64,000 bases of DNA from an uncultured Candidatus Melainabacteria bacterium (GTDB lineage: Bacteria; Cyanobacteriota; Vampirovibrionia; Gastranaerophilales; Gastranaerophilaceae). The notes under the pieces were generated by a model. The model searched no databases. It was not told the origin of the DNA and saw nothing but the letters and a program-made list of their open reading frames with translations. This document shows, piece by piece, positions 50,790 through 60,028 of the stretch (its first letter is position 1; the number at the start of each line of letters is the position of its first letter). The stretch covers positions 124,001-188,000 of the forward strand of contig CAKUUX010000001.1 of the NCBI GenBank assembly GCA_934693165.1, read 5' to 3'. The translations under genes were made by a program, and so were the position numbers.

Positions 50790-52379
50790 TTGAAAAATCC
50801 TCTAGCCAAAAGATTATTGATAGCAGTCATATTATTAATATTGCCTTTAGGAATAATAGCCGAAGGTAAAGTTTCTGCTATAAAAATTGATACAAGACCA
50901 GTAACTTTGACTCCAGAAGAAAATTCTAAAACAACTCCAGCAGTTGAAAAAGCTACTCCTATAGAAGTTAAAACTCAGAAAGTTGCGACAACACAGACGC
51001 AAACTTCTGTTCTAACAAGACCTCAGCAACAAAGAGTTGCACCCAAAAGAACTTATACTCCAAAAGCAAGACCAGCAGTCTATAGAATGCGTTATTCTGC
51101 AAAACCAGTAGCAACTCAAAGCACTGTTAAAGAAACTCCTAAAAATCCACCTCTTGAGGTTTTGGATTTTGATGCAAATTATAATGTTGTGGGTACAAAA
51201 GATACTGACAGTTATTTAGTTGTACCAATTAATAAAGAAAAATTAGCAAAAGAAAAGAAGAAAGCTGAATTTGAAGATTTTACAAATACTTTAATGAAGG
51301 ATTCTCCAAAACCTTTAACAACAGGACTTAAGATAAAAAGTAAATTTCACCAAAATTTAGGAGAAAGAACTCATAGATTATTGTCTAAAATTCGTCATTC
51401 AAAAGCTTTTAAATTTATGTCAGGTGTACTGTTCTTAATTCTTTTTGCAGGATTAAGTTATCTTGGATATTTAATTTATCAAAGAAGAAAAATTGAAGAA
51501 GTACTTGATGAAGAAAAACCACTTTCTCCTGAGGAACAAGAAAACGACTTGATTCAGGCTATGAAAGAATTTGAAGAAACAGAAGAAGGACACGAAAAAC
51601 TTGGTCAAAAAAAGTATATTAACGAAATTGAAACTTATAGAAACCTAGATGGATTTAAAAAAGATGAGGTTTCCGAGGATATTTTAGAAACTCTAAAAAC
51701 TATTGAAAATGCCCAGAAAAATGACGCACCTTTGACTTTAAAAGAAAATGCATCAACAGATGGTTTTAAAAAGCATGAATACGCTTTTGACGAAAAAATC
51801 GGAGAACTTTCAGATGAAGAAGGTATGGCACTTTTTGACGAAGACGACGAGAGCAATTCTTCTGAATTAGATGAATTGGCTTTGAATTATTATGGTGGTG
51901 AGTCTGAAATTTTTAAAAATAATGCGAGTGCAGGTGACAAAGAAATATTTATCATAGAAGATGAAGAAGAAAGTGATAAATACGATATTGTAGAAGAAAA
52001 ACAACCTGTTCAAGAACCTGAACCTGAACCTGAACAAGAGGAAGAAAATACTCCTGAAAAAGAAGAGCAACCACAAGAAGTTCAAGAACCTAAAAAACCT
52101 GATGTTGAAAATCTTCATATAAAAGAAAATTATCCACTAGATGGAAACAAAGGTATAGCTTTACTTAATTATCACGATACAGATGCTTTGATTGGTTATA
52201 TTGGAGATAAAATTACTGTCCTAAAACGTTTTTCAAAGTCAGATAATCCTGAAAATTTATCTGTTAGAGTTTATGAAGAAGTTGGGTATGATACAGTTCA
52301 ATATCTTGTTAGAATTGGTATGTTTAAGGGGATAATAGAGGTTACAAATACTTCTATTAGATTATTATTAGATTTATAG
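50790..52379 (+). CDS. Bitopic protein with acidic cytoplasmic or periplasmic tail, unknown
   Basis: A 529-residue protein. An N-terminal hydrophobic segment (LLIAVILLILPLGIIA, about 9-24) acts as signal or anchor, then about 185 residues rich in Thr, Pro, Lys and Gln, a second transmembrane helix (GVLFLILFAGLSYLGYLIY, about 213-231), a long acidic stretch with Glu/Pro runs, and a folded C-terminal domain of about 85 residues (KGIALLNYHDTDALIGYIGD; VRIGMFKGIIEVT). The start is TTG with AAGGAGAG 6 nt upstream. The solute-binding lipoprotein follows 2 bp later. I do not recognise the family; the charge and length suggest a scaffold. Confidence 0.72.
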   Translation: MKNPLAKRLLIAVILLILPLGIIAEGKVSAIKIDTRPVTLTPEENSKTTPAVEKATPIEVKTQKVATTQTQTSVLTRPQQQRVAPKRTYTPKARPAVYRMRYSAKPVATQSTVKETPKNPPLEVLDFDANYNVVGTKDTDSYLVVPINKEKLAKEKKKAEFEDFTNTLMKDSPKPLTTGLKIKSKFHQNLGERTHRLLSKIRHSKAFKFMSGVLFLILFAGLSYLGYLIYQRRKIEEVLDEEKPLSPEEQENDLIQAMKEFEETEEGHEKLGQKKYINEIETYRNLDGFKKDEVSEDILETLKTIENAQKNDAPLTLKENASTDGFKKHEYAFDEKIGELSDEEGMALFDEDDESNSSELDELALNYYGGESEIFKNNASAGDKEIFIIEDEEESDKYDIVEEKQPVQEPEPEPEQEEENTPEKEEQPQEVQEPKKPDVENLHIKENYPLDGNKGIALLNYHDTDALIGYIGDKITVLKRFSKSDNPENLSVRVYEEVGYDTVQYLVRIGMFKGIIEVTNTSIRLLLDL

Positions 52380-52381
52380 TT

Positions 52382-53521
52382 ATGAAAAAATTCGTTTTAA
52401 TTTTAATATGTTTGATTTTGATATCAACTGGTTGCAGGCAAAAACAAGATGATAACTTGGTTTTTGCAACTTGGGGTTCAAAAACTGAAGTTCAAATTTT
52501 AAAAGAATTACTTTCTGATTTTGAAAAAGAAAATCCTGATATTAAGGTTGAATTTCTACATATTCCTCAAAATTATTTTCAAAAACTTCATCTGATGTTT
52601 GCTTCAAACTTAGCTCCAGACGTTATTTTTATAAATAATTTAAACATTCCTGTTTATGAAAAATATCTTTTAGATTTAAATGATATTGTAAAAAATAAAA
52701 AGGATTACTATCCACAAGTTTTGGATACAATGACGTACGAAGATAGACTTTTGGCTATTCCACGTGATGTTTCAACTCTTGTTGTTTTTTACAATAAGGA
52801 TTTGTTCGATAAAAACAATCTTTCTTATCCAAATGAAAATTGGAATATGACAGAGTTTTTAGATACAGCTAAAAAGCTTACGAACAATGGTATCTATGGC
52901 ATTTCATTTGAAGAAAACTCTCTATTTTACTTACCTTATATGAGAGCTTTTGGAGGTGGAATTTTATCTCCAACAGGTGAGCAAATAATGAATAGTGAAA
53001 ATTCTCAAAAAGGTATTCAATACTATTCAGACTTGAGAAACAAATACAACATTGCACCTAAAAAATATCAATCTGCTTCTGAAACAATGGCACAAATGTT
53101 TATTAACGGTAGACTTGCGATGCATTTGACAGGTCGTTGGCTTGTACCTAAATATAGAGAAGATATCAAATTTGATTGGGATATAGTTAATTTTCCTAAT
53201 ATAAACGAAAAAAGTTCTGTGACTTTGGACTCTTCAGGTTATGCAATTACGAAATCTTCTAAACATAAAGAGGATGCTGTAAAATTGGTTGAATTTTTAT
53301 CTTCTGATAAAGCTATTCAAAAATTTACAACAACTGGTTTGATTGTGCCTGCAAGAATTGATACTATTAATTCACAGGCTTTTTTGGATAACAAAAAGCC
53401 TAAAAATTCAAAAGTATTTATTGAGGTTATAAAAAATTCTGAAAAAACACCTGTAAATAAGCATTACAAAGAAATAACAGACAAATTAGATGAACAACTA
53501 AATTATAGTTTTAATGAATAA
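52382..53521 (+). CDS. ABC transporter sugar-binding lipoprotein
   Basis: A 379-residue extracellular solute-binding protein of the family 1 type. It has a lipoprotein signal peptide with lipobox LISTGC (the lipidated Cys near residue 18), then FATWGSKTEVQILKELLSDF, APDVIFINNLNIPVYEKYL, ALPRDVST-like LLAIPRDVSTLVVFYNKDLF and AMHLTGRWLVPKYRED, all usual for sugar or glycerol-3-phosphate binders. It is an orphan: no permease or ATPase gene is nearby. It starts 2 bp after the bitopic protein gene. Its stop lies 2 bp from the convergent HNH-like gene. Confidence 0.88.
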   Translation: MKKFVLILICLILISTGCRQKQDDNLVFATWGSKTEVQILKELLSDFEKENPDIKVEFLHIPQNYFQKLHLMFASNLAPDVIFINNLNIPVYEKYLLDLNDIVKNKKDYYPQVLDTMTYEDRLLAIPRDVSTLVVFYNKDLFDKNNLSYPNENWNMTEFLDTAKKLTNNGIYGISFEENSLFYLPYMRAFGGGILSPTGEQIMNSENSQKGIQYYSDLRNKYNIAPKKYQSASETMAQMFINGRLAMHLTGRWLVPKYREDIKFDWDIVNFPNINEKSSVTLDSSGYAITKSSKHKEDAVKLVEFLSSDKAIQKFTTTGLIVPARIDTINSQAFLDNKKPKNSKVFIEVIKNSEKTPVNKHYKEITDKLDEQLNYSFNE

Positions 53522-53523
53522 AA

Positions 53524-54693
53524 CTAAGCTGCAATATTTAATCTGTGTGGTTTGTGGTGTGGCTTATTAGGTTTATTTGGCTTTTGTGGTTTTTCAGCTT
53601 TTGTTGGTCTTTTGTCCTCTTTTGGTTTTAAAGCTGAAGTATCATAAGTCAAAGAACCTTTTGACTGTTCTTTAAGCGCACCTTTTACAGCGTTAGGGTA
53701 ATTGTCTAGTTCTTTATCTAGTTCACCGTTGTTGATTTTTTCAATAACTTCATCCATGTATTTTTGAGTATTTTCTTTCATTTCAGGATGGGCCTCAACC
53801 CAGTCGTGCAACGAAACATCACCACGAGTGTGATTGCATTCACCACATTCTAGTAAATAGTTTTCAACTCTATCTCTACCACCGTTAGCTTGTGGTTTTA
53901 CGTGCTCAATTGTACCTACTGATAGTTTTAATAATCTTGCACCAACCTTGCTTGATGATTGTCCTGCATATTTTACAATAAATGCATCTGTATTGTTTTT
54001 AGATGTTGGTAAACTGTCTGCTAATTTTTGAAGTTGATTATATTTTTCTTCATCTCCAATTTTTGATTTTGAATCTTTAATGTCTGCAATTACTGATTTT
54101 CTTACATTTTTCATTGCTTCTTCAGTTTCAGTTGGTAGTTTTGCATAATTTTCTGTTAATTTTGCAAGATTTTCTCTTACTTCTGGATTAATTGTTTTAG
54201 CAACTTCATTTATTTGTTCAAAAGTCTTCAATTGACTTTCTTTACAAGCTTTTATAGATTCAACTCTATTTTCTTGCATAAAGTTTTGGAGAGTTCTCTT
54301 AGGATTTTCTTTTTCCCATGCTTCAAATCTATTAAATGTACCTTTTTCAGGTTTGTGCATAAATTCTTCGTAAGGTTTAAGCGTTTTTATATAATGTTCT
54401 GCTGTATCATTTTTGCCTAAATCCTTTTTAACCTTGTCCATATCGTCATTAGTAAGCATTTTTGTACCACAACAAGGACAAGATACATGACCTAGAGAAC
54501 GAACTAAGTCTTCCTTTTTTCCTGTAAAGGAAATATTGTTATATAACAAAGCCATCATTGTTGTCGGTTGAGGCAACTTAGGTCTTTGTATAGGGTTAGA
54601 AAGCACATTTACTTGTGGTTCAGCTTTCTTAGTAGCTTTTGTTTCTGTTAATCTTGAAAAATTTGGATTGAAGTTAATTATTGGATTTATCAT
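53524..54693 (-). CDS. HNH-endonuclease-like protein with split zinc motif, paralogue 3
   Basis: A 389-residue relative of the genes at 34053 and 35516, on the other strand 17 kb away. It keeps C72-x-C74-C75-G, then about 190 residues later E263-H264-V-K-P-Q-x-x-GG, N278-Y and C283-x2-C286-N-H288. It is more diverged; here a histidine is present after the last cysteine, as in standard HNH sites. N-terminal ISFTGKKEDL parallels the N-terminus of the HExxH protein at 40587. The tail is Lys/Pro/His-rich (KPNKPNKPHHKPHRLN). There is no signal peptide and no clear ribosome site. Confidence 0.75.
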   Translation of the reverse strand: MINPIINFNPNFSRLTETKATKKAEPQVNVLSNPIQRPKLPQPTTMMALLYNNISFTGKKEDLVRSLGHVSCPCCGTKMLTNDDMDKVKKDLGKNDTAEHYIKTLKPYEEFMHKPEKGTFNRFEAWEKENPKRTLQNFMQENRVESIKACKESQLKTFEQINEVAKTINPEVRENLAKLTENYAKLPTETEEAMKNVRKSVIADIKDSKSKIGDEEKYNQLQKLADSLPTSKNNTDAFIVKYAGQSSSKVGARLLKLSVGTIEHVKPQANGGRDRVENYLLECGECNHTRGDVSLHDWVEAHPEMKENTQKYMDEVIEKINNGELDKELDNYPNAVKGALKEQSKGSLTYDTSALKPKEDKRPTKAEKPQKPNKPNKPHHKPHRLNIAA

Positions 54694-54759
54694 ACTGTTT
54701 TAAAGTACGTAAAAATATAATTTGCTACTTTTTCTTGATTTATTAACAAATATTAATTA

Positions 54760-55800
54760 CTAATTTAATTTTTTAAGCGCTTTTTCTAATGCCTTTAGCT
54801 TTTGTTTGTCCGTACCTAGGCCTGTTAAAAGCATTGAAGATTTTTCGTTAGTTTTTTCATCTTCAATTTTGTTTTCGTAAAGTTTTTCTGATAATTCAAA
54901 ACCAGTCATGCTTGAATGTTTAATAAGAATTTTTGTAACATCGTTGTAGTCACAAAATTCTACGTTTGGACAATTTTCTTTTAATTCTTTTATATTTTCT
55001 ATCAATTCATCAATTTTTTTTCTACCTTTTGAAGAATTAAGATAGTTTATATTTTTTTCGATAGAAGCTAAAAGTGGGTATGACGGAGAAGTCGTGTTTA
55101 TTAATTCTAAAGCCTTGTCACTATCTAAATTTGTATTGTTATGCAAAAGTGCAGTAGGATTTAAGCCTCCTGCAGTTTTGTGTAAAGATTGAACCGTAAA
55201 ATCTGCTATATTTATAGATGTTTCAGGAAGTTTATCCGAAAATGGATAAAGTGCACCATGTGCTTCGTCCACGATTAAGTAAGTATCTGTTCTTTTGCAA
55301 ATTTCTTTTATCAGTTTTATGTCAGAAGTTATTCCTTCATAAGTTGGTGAAGTTACAATAATAGCTTTTGGCTTATGTTCTTCTAATAAATCTTTTATGT
55401 AATCTATATCAATAGCTTTCGGAATTCCAAAATTTTCGTCCATTTTAACTTCATAAAAAATTGGAGTTGCTCCAGCAAGCTTGATAGCATTTTTGTGGCA
55501 AATATGACTATCCTTCCAAACCAAAATTTTGTCATCCTTTTCGACACAAGTCAAAACAGCACATATAATACCACTTGTAGAACCGTTTGTTATAAAATGT
55601 GTTCTTTTTGTTTTATAAATTTTGCTTGCTTTTTCTTCAGCTTTTTTTAAAGCCTCTTGAGGGTTATGAGCGTCTGTTTCTGAAATATCATATTTATAAA
55701 ATTGTCTAAATTTAGACAATATAAAAAAGTTTTGGCTATGAGAAGGCGTTGTAAAAAGGTTTACAAAGTTCTTTTTCTTCAATAGTTTGAGCAAACTCAT
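54760..55800 (-). CDS. Short Orn/Lys/Arg decarboxylase-like PLP enzyme
   Basis: A 346-residue fold type I PLP protein. Seen: HFITNGSTSGIICAVLTC, WKDSHICHKNAIKLAGA, IVTSPTYEGITSDI, LIVDEAHGAL and the PLP-lysine segment VQSLHKTAGGLNPTALL. These match the major domain of ornithine/lysine/arginine decarboxylases, but the C-terminal domain of the 460-480-residue forms is missing or very short. It probably acts on a basic amino acid to make a polyamine precursor; substrate and activity are unproven. Its start overlaps the upstream membrane-protein stop by 1 bp, so it sits at the end of a flagellar-linked run. Confidence 0.85.
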   Translation of the reverse strand: MSLLKLLKKKNFVNLFTTPSHSQNFFILSKFRQFYKYDISETDAHNPQEALKKAEEKASKIYKTKRTHFITNGSTSGIICAVLTCVEKDDKILVWKDSHICHKNAIKLAGATPIFYEVKMDENFGIPKAIDIDYIKDLLEEHKPKAIIVTSPTYEGITSDIKLIKEICKRTDTYLIVDEAHGALYPFSDKLPETSINIADFTVQSLHKTAGGLNPTALLHNNTNLDSDKALELINTTSPSYPLLASIEKNINYLNSSKGRKKIDELIENIKELKENCPNVEFCDYNDVTKILIKHSSMTGFELSEKLYENKIEDEKTNEKSSMLLTGLGTDKQKLKALEKALKKLN

Positions 55801-56183
55801 TATTCATTATTCTCCGTATCAACTTTAACTTGCATATCATCTGCAAGTGAAGACGGAGCAGCCATTCTGGCTTCATGTGCTGCTTGAGCAGCTTGGTCTG
55901 CCGCATCTTTTAAGAACTTATTAAGCATTTCTTGGCTTTCTCTTTCTGCCTTATCTTTATTAGGTTTATCAAGGATATATCCTACAACATAACCTAAAAT
56001 CGCAATAGCAAAACAATATGGCATAATTTCTATTAATGTTCTTGTTACAGTGTCATACGTAATTCCACCATTAAAAGCCATGTGAAATGCACTATAAACA
56101 AGCCATGTTATACAAAATAACAAAAGTGAAAAAAATATTCTATGATTTATTCTTGTTATTTTATGTTTATCTTTTTTTGCCAT
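55800..56183 (-). CDS. Small two-helix membrane protein, unknown
   Basis: A 127-residue protein. Two transmembrane helices (FSLLLFCITWLVYSAFHMAF, about 15-34; and ALAILGYVVGYIL-like segment, about 53-70) are followed by a helical, alanine-rich cytoplasmic tail (DAADQAAQAAHEARMAAP). I recognise no family. It lies between the PilZ gene (1 bp gap) and the decarboxylase gene (1 bp overlap), so it is co-transcribed with both. Confidence 0.72.
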   Translation of the reverse strand: MAKKDKHKITRINHRIFFSLLLFCITWLVYSAFHMAFNGGITYDTVTRTLIEIMPYCFAIAILGYVVGYILDKPNKDKAERESQEMLNKFLKDAADQAAQAAHEARMAAPSSLADDMQVKVDTENNE

Positions 56184-56184
56184 T

Positions 56185-56775
56185 TTATTTGTTTAAAAGT
56201 TCCATATTTTTCTTCATACAATATTGAATTAATATCATCTTATCAATGTTATTTAAGATTAAGAATCTACCTGATAAAATGTAGCTTTCGTCATCTTGTT
56301 TTTCAATTCTTATAAGTTGAATTTTGCAAGTAATAGTTTGTTCATCAGAAAGAACAATATCAACATTGTATTCAGTATCAATATTGATGTGATTTTTTGA
56401 TTTGAACTTCATACCACCTGCAGATAAGTCAAGAGTTTGAATTTCATAAGATATATCATCTCTATACAATTTTGTAGTTTGTAAGAAGGTAATACGTGTG
56501 AATTTTCTTCTTTGTAAAAATCTATGTTTGATAGGGTTTGCAACAGTAAGAACGTTGTTTTCCATATCTGATGTATAAGATTCAAAATATAACATGCCGT
56601 TTTCTGTTTGAGAGAAAAATTCGCAAATATGGTTAATTTCAATACCTTCTGTGGGATAATTAACTTTCATTTTGAAATCATTTTCAGTTACGTCTACGAC
56701 TTTGCCAATGTTTGTAAGTTTAAAGTCTTTTGGTACGATAATAACGTCTTGGTCTATTTTTACAAGTTCACGCAT
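56185..56775 (-). CDS. PilZ-domain c-di-GMP receptor, YcgR-like
   Basis: A 196-residue protein with an N-terminal YcgR-N-like domain (about 1-85) and a PilZ domain. Both halves of the c-di-GMP site are present: R90-x3-R94 in RRKFTR and D117-L-S119-A-G-G in LDLSAGGMKF. YcgR-type proteins slow or bias the flagellar motor when c-di-GMP is high. It follows flhA by 30 bp in the flagellar cluster, which supports that role. A diguanylate cyclase is encoded at 17111. Confidence 0.9.
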   Translation of the reverse strand: MRELVKIDQDVIIVPKDFKLTNIGKVVDVTENDFKMKVNYPTEGIEINHICEFFSQTENGMLYFESYTSDMENNVLTVANPIKHRFLQRRKFTRITFLQTTKLYRDDISYEIQTLDLSAGGMKFKSKNHINIDTEYNVDIVLSDEQTITCKIQLIRIEKQDDESYILSGRFLILNNIDKMILIQYCMKKNMELLNK

Positions 56776-56805
56776 GTTATGTAATGCCCTTTCTTATTGT
56801 TGATT

Positions 56806-58908
56806 TTATGTTGTTAAAGTAACTTTTACTGTACCTACAGATTTTGCTTTTACGTTGGTACTGATTTCATTATACCCCATAATTGAAATTTGTGGATACG
56901 TTCTTTCGATGAGTCTTCTAAAAGCAAGTCTTATTGGTGATGAACAAAGGATTACTGGCTGTTCTCCAGTTTTTGTAATTGCTGTTTGAAGTTCTGTATT
57001 CAAACTATCTAAAAGTTTTCTTGTAAATTCAGGATCAAGAGTCAAGCTTTGACCGTCTGGGCTTACACCTTTTGCAATTGTGTTTTCTACATCTGGTGAT
57101 AATGTGATTGCCATTAATTCACCTGTACTTGCAAGATTTTGTTTGCAAATACTTCTTGATAAGGCTTGTCTTACTTGTTCTGTCAAGTAATCAGGATTTT
57201 GGCTTATTCTATATTGAATACTTATTGTTTCTAAGATTGATTTTAAATCTCTTACAGGAACTCTTTCTCTTAACAAATTTTGCATAACAACTTGTATTGT
57301 AGAGATAGGAATATCTTTTGTAACGTCATCAACATACGCGTCTGAAACTTCGTTTTTAAGATTGTTGATAAGTTGTTGAACAGCATCTCTTGAAAGGATT
57401 TCTGATGCATTTTTCTTGATGATTTCAGTTAAGTGAGTTGAAACAACGGCAGAAGGACTTACAACAGTGTAACCACTTGCTTCTGCATAATCTTTATCTT
57501 TTTCGTCAATCCACAATGCAGGTAAACCAAATGCTGGTTCAATTGCGCTAATACCTGTAATATTAGGGTTATCAGGAAGCCCTGATGAGTTCATAGCCAA
57601 ACTCTTATCAGGGTAAACTTCACCTGATTCAATACCTACACCTTTCAATTTTATTTGATAAGTGTTTGGTGCAAGTTGAAGATTATCTCTAACTCTAATT
57701 GACGGTAGTACAATACCTAAATCTAATGCTGTTTGACGTCTGATTTGCGCAATACGTTCAAGCAAATCACCACCCATATCAACATTCAATAAAGGTACTA
57801 GTCGATAGCCTACCTCAATACCAATATCTTCAACATTAAGAAGTTCCATAACGCTTTCTTTAGAGGCCTTTTTGTTACGTTTATTAGAAGCCTTTTTAGC
57901 TTTTTCAGCCTTTTCAGCTTCTGCTTTTGCTTCTTCTTCTTTTTTCTTAGTTTCTTCAAATTTATAATAAGCTACAACACCAGAACATGCACCAATTACC
58001 ATAAATGGAATTGTTGGTAATCCTGGAACTAAGCCTAATAACATCAATAGACCACATATAACACCCAATACTCTTGGGTCTGAGAACAATTCTTTAGTGA
58101 TATCAGAAGATAATGATGAATCTTGACCTCCTGCACGAGATACAATCAAACCTGTTGATAATGAAATAATTAGGGCAGGTAATTGAGAAATCAAACCATC
58201 ACCAATTGTTAAAATAGTGTAAGTCTGAGTTGCAGTCATAATATTCATTTTCAACATTGCAACCCCGATAATCAAACCACCAACAATATTAATTACGGTG
58301 ATAATGATACCTGCTGTGGCATCACCTTTTACGAACTTAGAAGCACCATCCATAGTACCGTAAAAATCCATTTCTCTTTCTAAATTACGTCTTCTTTTTT
58401 TAGCTTCTTCTTCACTAATCAATCCTGAATTCAAGTCTGCGTCAATACTTAATTGTTTACCAGGTAAAGAATCCAATGTAAATCTGGCTGATACTTCAGA
58501 AATTCTGGTAGCACCACCTGTGATTACCATAAAGTTAACTAAAACCAGAATAACGAAGATTACGGCACCAACAACATAATTACCACCTACTACGAATTCC
58601 CCGAAGGCGTTAATTACGTTCCCTGCTTCACCATAAAGCAAAATCAGACGAGTTGTAGAAATGTTCAAACCTAATCTAAACAAGGTTGCAATCAAAAGAA
58701 TAGTTGGAAAACTTGAAAAATCCAAAGGTTCTTTTGTGTACAAACAAGTTAACATAATAATCAAGGCAAAAGCTAAATTTAATGTTAGTAAAATATCTAA
58801 TAAAGCAGCAGGAAGTGGTAAAATCATCATGCCAACAATAACTACTAGCCCAATGGCTAGTACTATATCATTGTTTTTTAAAAGCTCTGCTAATTTAGCT
58901 TTATTCAT
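56806..58908 (-). CDS. flhA: Flagellar type III export protein FlhA
   Basis: A 700-residue export-gate subunit that forms the nonameric ring and docks export chaperones. About eight N-terminal transmembrane helices are seen, with the conserved FHIPEP-type loop region (GNYVVGAVIFVILVLVNFMV; ARFTLDSLPGKQLSIDADLN). A Lys/Ala/Glu-rich linker at about 320-350 leads to the large cytoplasmic domain (GYRLVPLL; DAVQQLINNL). The length is normal. It is the last core export gene of the fliP-fliQ-fliR-flhB-flhA run and is followed by the PilZ gene. Confidence 0.97.
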   Translation of the reverse strand: MNKAKLAELLKNNDIVLAIGLVVIVGMMILPLPAALLDILLTLNLAFALIIMLTCLYTKEPLDFSSFPTILLIATLFRLGLNISTTRLILLYGEAGNVINAFGEFVVGGNYVVGAVIFVILVLVNFMVITGGATRISEVSARFTLDSLPGKQLSIDADLNSGLISEEEAKKRRRNLEREMDFYGTMDGASKFVKGDATAGIIITVINIVGGLIIGVAMLKMNIMTATQTYTILTIGDGLISQLPALIISLSTGLIVSRAGGQDSSLSSDITKELFSDPRVLGVICGLLMLLGLVPGLPTIPFMVIGACSGVVAYYKFEETKKKEEEAKAEAEKAEKAKKASNKRNKKASKESVMELLNVEDIGIEVGYRLVPLLNVDMGGDLLERIAQIRRQTALDLGIVLPSIRVRDNLQLAPNTYQIKLKGVGIESGEVYPDKSLAMNSSGLPDNPNITGISAIEPAFGLPALWIDEKDKDYAEASGYTVVSPSAVVSTHLTEIIKKNASEILSRDAVQQLINNLKNEVSDAYVDDVTKDIPISTIQVVMQNLLRERVPVRDLKSILETISIQYRISQNPDYLTEQVRQALSRSICKQNLASTGELMAITLSPDVENTIAKGVSPDGQSLTLDPEFTRKLLDSLNTELQTAITKTGEQPVILCSSPIRLAFRRLIERTYPQISIMGYNEISTNVKAKSVGTVKVTLTT

Positions 58909-58930
58909 TTAATTCTACTTATCTCCTCTG

Positions 58931-60010
58931 TTATTTTGTCTGTTTGTTTCTAAATACCATTGCCAAGATTTCTGCAACAGCAACGAACATATCTGACGGT
59001 ATTATACCATCAATTGGTACTAAATTGTACAAGGCTCTTGCAACTGCTCTGTTTTCTACGATAGGTACTTTATTATTTTCAGCGATTTCTCTAATCTTGA
59101 AGGCAACAAAATCAACTCCCTTAGCCACAACAATAGGCGCTGGAGCGATTGATTTATCATATTTTAATGCAACTGCGTAGTGAGTAGGGTTTGTTACAAC
59201 TACATCTGCTGTTGGTACAGCTGACATCATTTTTTGTTGCAATAATTTCATACCTGCAGCTCTGATTCTTGCCTTAATTTTAGGATCTCCATCTATATCC
59301 TTCATTTCATCTTTAACTTCTTGCTTTGTCATTTTTAAAGATTTTTCGTATTCCCAGTTTTGGTAGGCTCTATCAAAAATACCCAGAATAATCATTGCGA
59401 TACACATATCAATAATCATTTGAGTAAGAATAGAACCAATTACAATAAATCCAGTTTGAACATCTGCGCCTAAAATACCATATAATTCGTCAAGTCTTGA
59501 TTTTACAACACAAAAACCTGTAAAACCTACAATTAAAAGTTTTAGTAATGATTTTGCAAGTTCAACCATCTTCTTTGTATCAAAAAGGTTAAATAATTTC
59601 TTCGCACCATCAATAGCTTTTTTAGGTGAAATATTGTCAAATTTAGGTTTAATTTTTTCAATAGCAAAAACTTTACCAACCTGCATTCTGATAACAATTA
59701 CACCAACAATAAACAAAGCTAAAAACAATGGAACCAATATTTCAGCACAAGAACGAGCGTAAGGAGCAAAGATTGCAATTATATCGTCTGAGCTTATTTC
59801 AGCAGGATTAAGATGAGTAAAAGCCATAACCATTGTGGTTTTGAATTTATCAAGGATATAACCAGAAAGCATGCTAATAATACCTACACCAGTTGTAAGA
59901 ATTAGTGCAGATGATAAATCTCTACTATTGACTATATTACCTTTTTTGCGTTCCTTCTCTCGTCTACGAGGGGTCGCTTTTTCTGTTCTTTCTGCTCCGT
60001 CGTTCGCCAT
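58931..60010 (-). CDS. flhB: Flagellar export switch protein FlhB
   Basis: A 359-residue protein with four transmembrane helices and a cytoplasmic domain that switches export specificity by self-cleavage at N274-P-T-H277 in VVTNPTHYAVALKY; the site is intact. The N-terminal KATPRRREKERKKGN is typical. It lies 22 bp before flhA and 18 bp after fliR. Confidence 0.97.
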   Translation of the reverse strand: MANDGAERTEKATPRRREKERKKGNIVNSRDLSSALILTTGVGIISMLSGYILDKFKTTMVMAFTHLNPAEISSDDIIAIFAPYARSCAEILVPLFLALFIVGVIVIRMQVGKVFAIEKIKPKFDNISPKKAIDGAKKLFNLFDTKKMVELAKSLLKLLIVGFTGFCVVKSRLDELYGILGADVQTGFIVIGSILTQMIIDMCIAMIILGIFDRAYQNWEYEKSLKMTKQEVKDEMKDIDGDPKIKARIRAAGMKLLQQKMMSAVPTADVVVTNPTHYAVALKYDKSIAPAPIVVAKGVDFVAFKIREIAENNKVPIVENRAVARALYNLVPIDGIIPSDMFVAVAEILAMVFRNKQTK

Positions 60011-60028
60011 TTCCTTCTACAACCTCTC

